A DNA stretch of 13,490 nucleotides, taken from the NCBI GenBank assembly GCA_946629405.1, contig CAMOXW010000007.1, positions 1 to 13,490 on the forward strand, given 5' to 3'. Below the pieces are notes generated by a model that did not search any database, was not told the DNA's origin, and saw only the letters and a list, made by a program, of their open reading frames with translations. The position numbers and the translations under genes were made by a program. Shown here piece after piece: positions 6,545 through 12,184 of the stretch. Position 1 is the first letter of the stretch. Each line of letters starts with the position of its first letter. The DNA is from an uncultured Ruminococcus sp. (GTDB lineage: Bacteria > Bacillota_A > Clostridia > Oscillospirales > Ruminococcaceae).

Positions 6545-7471
6545 TTATTTTTCTCTTTTCAGCACAGTTTCCACGCCGTCATCAGCCAGCATGGTGAGTG
6601 TATTTCCGTCAACGCTGTAGTAAAATGTACCTTCGTCATCCATATTGTAGGAATCCGACTCAATTGTGAGCTTATTGCCGCTTACGGAGTAGGAGAAGGC
6701 GTCAGAAGCGCTTATAACAGTCTTTCCGCCGTCGATCGTTATCAGAGTATTGCTGCGGTCAACGTTGGCAGCACCGCCTGTGAGAGCTGAAGCCCATTGC
6801 TCCCCCTCGCTGATCGTATAGGTACCGTCGAGAGTGCCGGAGCCTCCGGACTTCTTATCGAAAACGAACATTTTCTCGCCCTCATAGAGTATAGAGAGCT
6901 TGCTTCCGCTGAAGTCATATGTGATAGACTCATCCTCGTCGTCGAAGAAGTAGACCTTTCCGTCACGGAAGCTGAACATATAGCTCACATCCACAGATAT
7001 ATCGCCTTTTCCGCCGGGATTGAAGATCAGTGAAGCGGTAATTTCATCTTCCTCGATCACCCATGAACCGGTCACATCTCCTCCCTTGTACCTGGAAGTA
7101 TCTTCGGTCACAGGCTCTCTCCTCCCGGTAGTTACGGGAGAGGTGGTTTTCTTTGTGGTAGTCTTTGCATCAGCAGTTGTCTCAGCAGTTGTCGTTACAG
7201 CCTTAGCCTCTGTGGTAGTCTCCTTGTCGGGCACCTTAACGGTCTTTGCGGAGGTAGTGGTCTTTTCAGTAGTCTTTTCGGATGTCTTTTCCTCACCGGT
7301 AGAAGCCGCGGTCGAAGCTTCTGCCGGCTCCTCCGATGTATCCGTTGCGGTCTCAGAGGTATTTGCAGAGGTCGTAGCTTCTGTATTGGATGAGGAGCTG
7401 TCCTTGCCGCACGAAGCGAAAGCGCTCACGAGAAGCAGGCAGCTCATAAGCAAAGCGATAGATCTTTTCAT
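6545..7471 (-). CDS. Lipoprotein LP1: Thr-rich stalk plus B module
   Basis: A 308-residue predicted lipoprotein of no family I can name. The signal peptide ends at the lipobox F-A-S-C (Cys21). Residues 22-128 are a low-complexity stalk of Thr, Ser, Ala, Glu and Lys (for example KTTTSAKTVKVPDKETTTEA), likely extended and surface exposed. Residues about 133-306 form a B module of two beta-rich units. B1 begins GSWVIEEDEITASLIF; B2 begins LDGTYTISEGEQW and ends FYYSVDGNTLTMLADDGVE. The same B module ends LP2, LP3 and LP5, with the shared end pattern G-x-T-L-x-[LM]. AAAGGAG within the last codons of LP2 serves as ribosome binding site, and the gap is 4 bases. The fold may be lipocalin-like, but that is inference. 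Confidence 0.85.
   Translation of the reverse strand: MKRSIALLMSCLLLVSAFASCGKDSSSSNTEATTSANTSETATDTSEEPAEASTAASTGEEKTSEKTTEKTTTSAKTVKVPDKETTTEAKAVTTTAETTADAKTTTKKTTSPVTTGRREPVTEDTSRYKGGDVTGSWVIEEDEITASLIFNPGGKGDISVDVSYMFSFRDGKVYFFDDEDESITYDFSGSKLSILYEGEKMFVFDKKSGGSGTLDGTYTISEGEQWASALTGGAANVDRSNTLITIDGGKTVISASDAFSYSVSGNKLTIESDSYNMDDEGTFYYSVDGNTLTMLADDGVETVLKREK
7088..7408 (-). repeat. Low-complexity Thr/Ser/Ala/Glu/Lys linker coding region
   Basis: Codons for residues 22-128 of LP1 are dominated by ACT/ACA/ACC Thr, with Ala, Glu and Lys, giving irregular repeats on the DNA (gtagtc/gtggta-type blocks on the plus strand). It encodes the stalk between lipid anchor and folded module. Such regions are prone to length change by slippage or recombination. 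Confidence 0.7.
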
Positions 7472-7475
7472 TTCA

Positions 7476-8078
7476 TTACTCCTTTTCTCTGATCAGGACG
7501 GTCACGGTGCCGTCCCCGGCTGTCAGTGAAAGTCTGCTGTCTGTCAGCTCATAGCTGTATACGGAACTCTCGTTTTTTCCGTTTGATGTTTTTGAGAGCG
7601 TAAGGTTTGAGCCGTCAGCGGAATACTGATACATACTTACTGCGTATGTCATTTCTCCGTCGATCATATAGGTACTGTCTGCGGCGCGCATATATTTTTC
7701 GATATCAGGATCGTATATCTGGATATATGAGCCGTTGATATCCTCCGTTGAAGTATTGCCGTCTACACGCCTCAGTCTGTGGAGTTCAAGGCCGTCGAGC
7801 GTTACAGTAAGGTCAGTGCCGTCAAAGGTATAATCAGCCTTCTCACTCCCCAGAACGACCGCAGAGTCTCCGGAGAAGCTCAGGATATCTGAATAGTCTC
7901 TTTTTTCTTCCGCAGTTCCGTCCTCAAAGAAGGTCAGCCGCATATTGCCGGTCTGCGTACTCAGAAGCCATGTACCGATGATGCTTCCGGTTTCCTCAGC
8001 GGTGCAGGATGAAGTCCTGCTCCCGCATGAGGACAGCGCAGCAGCCATGCAGCAGAGCGCTGCGGTGAACCTTTTCAT
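7476..8078 (-). CDS. Lipoprotein LP2: B module only
   Basis: A 200-residue predicted lipoprotein, family not recognised. The signal peptide ends at L-S-S-C (Cys18); a second Cys is at 25. There is almost no stalk. The B1 unit (about 33-104) starts IIGTWLLSTQTGNMRLTFFEDG. B2 (about 114-199) starts INGSYIQIYDPDIEKYM and ends YSYELTDSRLSLTAGDGTVTV. The stretch YQYSADGSNLTL (150-161) closely matches YQYTADGSDITI in LP3, so these two look like the closest pair in this region. The start lies 6 bases after the LP3 stop. No GGAGG-like sequence precedes it (the upstream bases read TGATAAGAA), so translation probably depends on ribosomes terminating on LP3. Function unknown. Confidence 0.82.
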   Translation of the reverse strand: MKRFTAALCCMAAALSSCGSRTSSCTAEETGSIIGTWLLSTQTGNMRLTFFEDGTAEEKRDYSDILSFSGDSAVVLGSEKADYTFDGTDLTVTLDGLELHRLRRVDGNTSTEDINGSYIQIYDPDIEKYMRAADSTYMIDGEMTYAVSMYQYSADGSNLTLSKTSNGKNESSVYSYELTDSRLSLTAGDGTVTVLIREKE

Positions 8079-8084
8079 TTCTTA

Positions 8085-9242
8085 TCAGTCAGCGCGGGTA
8101 AGTTCCTGCTTTGCGCCGCTTGCAGAAAGTGTGAGCGTGTCGCCCTTGATAGTATAGGAAAATTTCGTGTTGTTGAACAGAGACTTGCCCTTTACGATAG
8201 TGATATCCGAGCCGTCAGCGGTATACTGGTAGCAGTCAGCCATTACCATAACACTGTCTTTGCCGTCAAATTCGATAGTGAGGTTGAGCGGGAAGTCCTC
8301 TCCGAAGGTAGGCTCATACTGGTCATAGAGATAACCGGCTGTGATCTGGAACGTACCCTGGAGGTCGTTCTTGCTGCCGGAGATCTTGGTCATGGTGAGA
8401 AGGTTCTCGCCGTCAACATCGAGAACGAACTTGCCGTTCTTGAAGGAATACATATCCTCTGTGATCTCATTGTCGGAGAACACCATTGTAGTGCCGTCAA
8501 CTGAGATGATCTCGGAGGAGTAGAGGATAACATCGCCCATACCGTCAGCCTTGTAGTTGTAGGCGCCCTTGAATCCGTTTTCCTCAGTCTCCCATGTGCC
8601 GACGAGCTTGCTGTCGACCTCGCCTGAGGATGAGCCGCCTGAGGATGAACCGCCCGAAGACGAGCCGCCCTCATAATCCGTATATTTTGTTACCTTCTCG
8701 AAATACATGATGAAGTCAGTGTCTTCGTCGTCTGCAACAACAAGATATCCAGACTTGATAATAAACTCGGTGTCGTCGCCTTCCTCATCAAGAGCAGAAA
8801 CTTTCTTGGAGCTCTTTTCTTCCCATGTAAATTTGATCGTTTCGCCTGATTCTGTGTTCATGTATTTTCCGTTGCCGTCCTCATCGAACTCAACACGGAT
8901 AAAGCTTCTCAGGCTTACTCCACCCTGCTCGGTATATTCCTCCCCGTCATCCTCTATTTTCACGAGTTCCCACTTTCCGACGAACTCTGAATCGCTCTCG
9001 TCATCGTCAGCCTCAGTAGTAGCCTCCTTGGTAGTCTTGCCCTTTGTGGTCTTCTTTGCAGTTGTGGTATCCTCGTCGTCATCATCGTCGTCAGCCTCAG
9101 TAGTATCTTCCTCATCATCAAAGAGACCGGAAATAGAGCCCTTTGACGCAGAATCCGAATCACTTCCGCCGTCGCTTCCGCATGAAGCAAAAGCACTTGT
9201 GATAAGCATACAGCTCATAAGAATTGAAATAAGTTTTTTCAT
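8085..9242 (-). CDS. Lipoprotein LP3: acidic stalk, A module, GGSSS linker, B module
   Basis: The largest of the set, 385 residues, and the only one with both module types. The lipobox is F-A-S-C (Cys21). Residues 22-86 form an acidic and Thr/Lys-rich stalk, including an unbroken run of six Asp (51-56). The A module (about 87-183) begins FVGKWELVKIEDDGEEY and ends DFIMYFEKVTKYT. A flexible linker with three GGSSS units (192-206) follows. The B module (about 212-383) begins KLVGTWETEENGFKGAYNY, continues at LQGTFQITAGYLYDQYEP, and ends FSYTIKGDTLTLSASG. AAAGGAG seven bases before the ATG supports the start. The gap to LP4 is 33 bases. The A module resembles lipocalin-like G-x-W domains of Firmicute surface proteins; the ligand is unknown. 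Confidence 0.87.
   Translation of the reverse strand: MKKLISILMSCMLITSAFASCGSDGGSDSDSASKGSISGLFDDEEDTTEADDDDDDEDTTTAKKTTKGKTTKEATTEADDDESDSEFVGKWELVKIEDDGEEYTEQGGVSLRSFIRVEFDEDGNGKYMNTESGETIKFTWEEKSSKKVSALDEEGDDTEFIIKSGYLVVADDEDTDFIMYFEKVTKYTDYEGGSSSGGSSSGGSSSGEVDSKLVGTWETEENGFKGAYNYKADGMGDVILYSSEIISVDGTTMVFSDNEITEDMYSFKNGKFVLDVDGENLLTMTKISGSKNDLQGTFQITAGYLYDQYEPTFGEDFPLNLTIEFDGKDSVMVMADCYQYTADGSDITIVKGKSLFNNTKFSYTIKGDTLTLSASGAKQELTRAD
8625..8669 (-). repeat. Three 15-base tandem units encoding GGSSS linkers
   Basis: Three consecutive 15-base units each encode Gly-Gly-Ser-Ser-Ser between the A and B modules of LP3. The two downstream units share TCATCCTCA for the serines; the third differs by synonymous changes. 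The linker resembles a flexible inter-domain hinge. Confidence 0.85.
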
Positions 9243-9275
9243 AAATTTTCTCCTTTAAAAAAGTTATTTGATTTA

Positions 9276-10253
9276 TTATTTTTCAAAATACAGCTTGAAT
9301 TCTTCATCGTCCTCTTCATAGAGAACGAGATATTCCCCGTCTAAATAAGACAGATTAGTTCCGCCTTCATCATCAGTCATTGTCACCTCATTAGGACCGG
9401 TTACCTCCCACATGAAGCCTATCGAATCGTTCTCTCCGTCAGTATAACTGCTGAACGTGCCCTTGCCGTCAGCATTGATCTCCAGTGCCATAAGCTCACT
9501 CAGATCCACGCCGTCATACTCATCCTCAATAAAGCTGCCGCTGTAGTCGATCTTTGCAAGATGCCATTCACCGACGATCTTCTCCCCGATATCACCGGAT
9601 GATGAGCTGCCGCCGGAACTGTCATCGCCGCCGCTTTCATCCCACGGCGTATACTTATTTACCTTCTCGAAGTACAGAACGAAATCCGGGTCGCCAAGAT
9701 CTGTGACAAGATATCCGCTCTTGAGCGTGCAGTAAGAGCTGTCGCCGTCCTCGTCAAGTATCGTGATCTTTTTAGTGCCGGTGTCTTTCCAGTCGAAATC
9801 AAGCACATCCCCGTCCGCAGCACTGATGAACTGTCCGCTGCCGTCTGACTGGAACTCTGCGCGGATAGCGCTTCTGAGACTTATGCCGTTGTAGGAATCA
9901 GAGTAGGTAATACCCTCGTCCTCGATCATGACGAGCTCCCACTTGCCGATGAAATCGGAGCTGCTGGTATCAGGCTCATAATCCGTCTCAGGTTCAGTCT
10001 CCTCCTCATCGGGGTCTTCACGGGGAGTTCTTTCCCTTGTGGTCTTTTCCCTGAGGGAGATGCCTTTTGTCGCAGGCTCATCGTCGTCCTCATCCTTGCC
10101 ATCTTCCGCCTCGGTCGTCTTTTCCGTCTTTTCGGAAGAAGCCGCTGAAGATGCTGCGTCAGAGTTATCCGTACCGCCGCTGCTGCTTCCGCATGATGCA
10201 AAAGCGCTTGTGAGGAGCATACAGCCTGTGAGTATCGCAACAAGTCTTTTCAT
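9276..10253 (-). CDS. Lipoprotein LP4: acidic stalk plus two A modules
   Basis: A 325-residue predicted lipoprotein, family not recognised. The lipobox is F-A-S-C (Cys21). A stalk of Asp/Glu/Ser/Thr/Lys/Arg (22-100) is followed by A1 (about 101-197: FIGKWELVMIEDEGITYSDS ... FVLYFEKVNKYT). A Gly/Ser/Asp linker (about 203-224) leads to A2 (about 226-325: KIVGEWHLAKIDYSGSFIED ... FKLYFEK). The protein stops exactly at the LYFEK motif, where LP3 continues into a B module. A1 is visibly closer to the LP3 A module than to A2 (shared ISLRS/VSLRS, LKSGYLV/IKSGYLV and YFEKV-x-KYT). The ribosome binding site AAAGGA lies seven bases before the ATG. Four in-frame TAA codons end the reading frame and its downstream gap. 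Confidence 0.86.
   Translation of the reverse strand: MKRLVAILTGCMLLTSAFASCGSSSGGTDNSDAASSAASSEKTEKTTEAEDGKDEDDDEPATKGISLREKTTRERTPREDPDEEETEPETDYEPDTSSSDFIGKWELVMIEDEGITYSDSYNGISLRSAIRAEFQSDGSGQFISAADGDVLDFDWKDTGTKKITILDEDGDSSYCTLKSGYLVTDLGDPDFVLYFEKVNKYTPWDESGGDDSSGGSSSSGDIGEKIVGEWHLAKIDYSGSFIEDEYDGVDLSELMALEINADGKGTFSSYTDGENDSIGFMWEVTGPNEVTMTDDEGGTNLSYLDGEYLVLYEEDDEEFKLYFEK
9279..9953 (-). repeat. Internal duplication of the A module in LP4
   Basis: The regions encoding residues 101-197 (9663-9953) and 226-325 (9279-9578) align over their length. Both have G-[KE]-W-[EH]-L near the start, a DG-x-G turn with a following F, a [DF]-x-W strand, DEDG/DDEG, G-Y/E-Y-L-V and a final LYFEK. The copies are strongly diverged, so the duplication is old. 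Confidence 0.75.
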
Positions 10254-10268
10254 ATTCCATTCCTTTCC

Positions 10269-10306
10269 GACCGGAAAACGGTCATTGATATGCTGCTGGT
10301 ATATCA
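10269..10306 (-). other. Two small hairpins in the LP5-LP4 gap
   Basis: On the minus strand a 6-bp stem TGATAT/ATATCA (10301-10306 with 10286-10291) starts at the LP5 stop codon. A second 5-bp stem GACCG/CGGTC (10279-10283 with 10269-10273) with loop TTTTC lies next to the LP4 ribosome binding site. No U-run follows either, so they are not obvious terminators. They may tune LP4 expression or mark a processing site. Confidence 0.35.
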
Positions 10307-10915
10307 GCTTTCCTTGACGAGCACTCTCTTTGTTCCGTCGGTGCGTGTCAAGGAGAGCGTATTCCCGGATAGTTCAAATTCGCCGCTGCTGTCAGGGAAG
10401 CCGTTATGTCCCTTGAAGCTCAGCGTGCTGCCGTCTATGGAATAGTCCACTGCATCAGCCGCAGTGATGCGTATGCTGCTGCCGTTCACTGTGAAATGCA
10501 GCTCTGCGCTGCCGGCATCTGTTATGCCCATGCCATGCGCAATGTTTTCACGGAGGCTCCCGCCTGTAAGTATGTAATCTCCTTCGTAGGAATCCGGCAC
10601 CGCCTCTCCTGTGCGGTCAAGCACCACTGCTTCCTCACCGAGTATCTCTGCTCTGAGGATACTGCCGTCATAGCTGAGGTCGGAGCTGCCGATATGTATT
10701 CCCGCAATGAACAGATCTCCGCCAAGAAAATAGATATTATCCGGACAGACATAGATGTCAGCCGTGCCGTCGCTTCCGAAGACATAGCCTCCGGTGAAGC
10801 CCTCATCATTTACGCGCCATGTTCCGGTTATATCGACACCGCTGCTGCTCCTGCCGTTTCCGCATGAGGTAAACGCAAGCAGAGAAGCAGCCATCACCGC
10901 TGCAAAAGCCTTCAT
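10304..10915 (-). CDS. Lipoprotein LP5: B module only, first gene of the operon
   Basis: A 203-residue predicted lipoprotein, family not recognised. I place the start at ATG 10915-10913 because AAGGAGG lies directly upstream and MKAFAAVMAASLLAFTSC is a complete lipoprotein signal (Cys18). A longer in-frame start at 10945 would put that ribosome binding site inside the gene. The stalk is very short. B1 (about 29-100) begins ITGTWRVNDEGFTGGYVFGSDG and B2 (about 110-202) begins YEGDYILTGGSLRENIAHG and ends FELSGNTLSLTRTDGTKRV. Its B1 is most like that of LP3 (ENGFKGAYNY against DEGFTGGYVF). It is the promoter-proximal gene of the six-gene operon. Function unknown. Confidence 0.83.
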   Translation of the reverse strand: MKAFAAVMAASLLAFTSCGNGRSSSGVDITGTWRVNDEGFTGGYVFGSDGTADIYVCPDNIYFLGGDLFIAGIHIGSSDLSYDGSILRAEILGEEAVVLDRTGEAVPDSYEGDYILTGGSLRENIAHGMGITDAGSAELHFTVNGSSIRITAADAVDYSIDGSTLSFKGHNGFPDSSGEFELSGNTLSLTRTDGTKRVLVKES

Positions 10916-10938
10916 AGTTCCTCCTTGATCCACGCACA

Positions 10939-10953
10939 CAGGCAAGAAGCCTG
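10939..10953 (-). other. Small hairpin in the LP5 leader
   Basis: CAGGC and GCCTG form a 5-bp stem around TTCTT, in the roughly 50-base 5' leader between the predicted start site and the LP5 ribosome binding site. G-U pairs could extend it slightly. It may be a minor leader structure. Confidence 0.3.
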
Positions 10954-10968
10954 CACGATGATACTACA

Positions 10969-10997
10969 ATTATATCACTGAGAGTACAGTATTTCAA
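10969..10997 (-). promoter_or_regulatory. Sigma-A type promoter of the lipoprotein-CorC operon
   Basis: On the minus strand -35 TTGAAA (10997-10992), a 17-base spacer and a perfect -10 TATAAT (10974-10969) precede LP5. The predicted start is near 10962. I see no other comparably good promoter or terminator before the CorC-type gene, so all six genes are likely one transcript. Confidence 0.82.
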
Positions 10998-11108
10998 GCA
11001 ATTATCCAAAAAGTCCCCGAAATGTAATATTTTTTTTATCGCCGCGGGCTCAATTTGTAAATTATGACTATAATTCCGCGGTGTTACGCCTCTTTAAGCC
11101 GTCTGCAC

Positions 11109-11140
11109 TTGACATTTCCGTCTTTTGATGTTAATATAAT
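11109..11140 (+). promoter_or_regulatory. Promoter of the LRR lipoprotein and P-type ATPase genes
   Basis: A perfect -35 TTGACA (11109-11114) is followed by an AT-rich -10 region. TAATAT at 11132-11137 gives a 17-base spacer. A perfect TATAAT at 11135-11140 gives an overlong 20-base spacer. The first reading is the more likely active form. The start should lie near 11145. Confidence 0.65.
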
Positions 11141-11159
11141 CATGGCAAAACAGCGTAAC

Positions 11160-11183
11160 TTCCGCAGCCGCGGAAATTTTTTT
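11160..11183 (+). terminator. Terminator-like hairpin directly before the LRR gene ribosome binding site
   Basis: TTCCGC (11160-11165), an AGCC loop and GCGGAA (11170-11175) form a 6-bp stem. Seven T (11177-11183) follow, then immediately GGAGGG. This is the layout of an intrinsic terminator inside a 5' leader, so it may act as an attenuator. The stem is short, so it could be weak or without function. Confidence 0.5.
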
Positions 11184-11192
11184 GGAGGGAAT

Positions 11193-12173
11193 ATGAGAAA
11201 AATCATCGCCGTGCTCGCGGCTGCAATGCTTGCCACGCCTGTTTCCTGCAGCAAGTCTGATGATAAAAAAGATGATAAAAGCAGATATTTCGTGATAGAG
11301 GACAATGTCCTCGTAGGCTATACCGGAAAGGATGCCATTGTGCATATACCTGACGGCGTGACCGAGATAAACCAAAGAGCCTTCTGGGGGAATAACACGG
11401 CTGTCGCGGTATACATACCTTCCTCAGTGCGGAAGCTTGACGAAAATGCCTTCTGGAGCTGCAACGGGCTGAGATTCGTGGACATTGCAGAAGGAACGGA
11501 AACTATCAGCGAATGCGTATTCTGGAGCTGTCCCGCATTGAAGGACGTTAATCTCCCGGAGAGCGTAAAATACATGGATGATTCAGTCTTCTGGGCGATA
11601 AGAGGTCTCACGCTTCACGCCCCGGAAAACTCATATGCAGCAGAATTTGCAAAGGATCACCGGTTCAGCCTTGACTATACCCCCGCGGTATATGAGGATG
11701 AAGCGCCCGGAAAACACATCACCGCTTCACAATATGCTGACATGGACCTCACGGAATTTGAGATAGGCAGCGATATAGCTGCGATAGATGCCAACGCTTT
11801 CTACCACTGTGAAGGTCCCGCAGCCGTTACTGTTCCGGAAAATGTACAGTATATCGCGCCGGATGCGTTCGGATACTGCACAGGCCTGAAAACCGCTGAG
11901 ATACAGGGCTGCCGCGATGTGAGAGCAAATGCCTTTGAATACTGCAAGGGTCTGGAAAAGCTTACCATAGGCGAGGGTACTGTCTCAATAGGCAGCTGGG
12001 CGTTTTCGTACTGCGAAAATCTGAAGGATGTGTTCCTCCCGGAAAGCCTTTCGGAGCTTGGAGAATATGCCTTCGAGCACTGCAGCGATGATCTTGTTCT
12101 GCACGTCCCGGCAGGCTCCGAGGCTGAAAAACTCGCAAAGCTCGCAGGACTTGACTATGATAATAATATTTAA
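11193..12173 (+). CDS. BspA-type leucine-rich-repeat lipoprotein
   Basis: A 326-residue lipoprotein with LRR_5/BspA-type repeats, a family of surface proteins often involved in protein or matrix binding. The signal peptide ends at P-V-S-C (Cys19), followed by a Lys/Asp tether. Block 1 has four repeats of 23 residues, each with a Phe-Trp pair (64-65, 87-88, 110-111, 133-134), then a cap LTLHAPENSYAAEFAKDH. Block 2 has five repeats of 22-23 residues with F-x-[YH]-C (Phe at 203, 226, 248, 271, 294), then a matching cap LVLHVPAGSEAEKLAKL. So the protein is an ancient duplication of repeats plus cap. The start at 11193 has GGAGGG close upstream; the longer in-frame start at 11064 lies upstream of the promoter. 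The next gene begins 11 bases on. Confidence 0.88.
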   Translation: MRKIIAVLAAAMLATPVSCSKSDDKKDDKSRYFVIEDNVLVGYTGKDAIVHIPDGVTEINQRAFWGNNTAVAVYIPSSVRKLDENAFWSCNGLRFVDIAEGTETISECVFWSCPALKDVNLPESVKYMDDSVFWAIRGLTLHAPENSYAAEFAKDHRFSLDYTPAVYEDEAPGKHITASQYADMDLTEFEIGSDIAAIDANAFYHCEGPAAVTVPENVQYIAPDAFGYCTGLKTAEIQGCRDVRANAFEYCKGLEKLTIGEGTVSIGSWAFSYCENLKDVFLPESLSELGEYAFEHCSDDLVLHVPAGSEAEKLAKLAGLDYDNNI

Positions 12174-12184
12174 GGAGAGATAAT

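Noticed and set aside
7020..7529. A 169-codon plus-strand open frame opposite LP1, rich in Val, Ser and Ala
   Set aside because: Its composition is the antisense image of the Thr/Glu/Lys linker of LP1; no start signal or family pattern is visible.
8625..9180. Short direct repeats in LP3 considered as a CRISPR or minisatellite
   Set aside because: They are in-frame codon repeats for Gly/Ser and Asp/Thr linkers, with no spacer pattern.
11074..11175. Alternative pairing of TTCCGCGG (11074-11081) with CCGCGGAA (11168-11175) as an antiterminator
   Set aside because: The upstream arm lies before the predicted transcription start near 11145, so it would not be in the RNA unless a weak upstream -10 at 11069-11074 is used.
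11064..11192. Upstream in-frame start for the LRR lipoprotein
   Set aside because: It lies upstream of the likely promoter and would bury the lipoprotein signal peptide and the GGAGGG site inside the gene.
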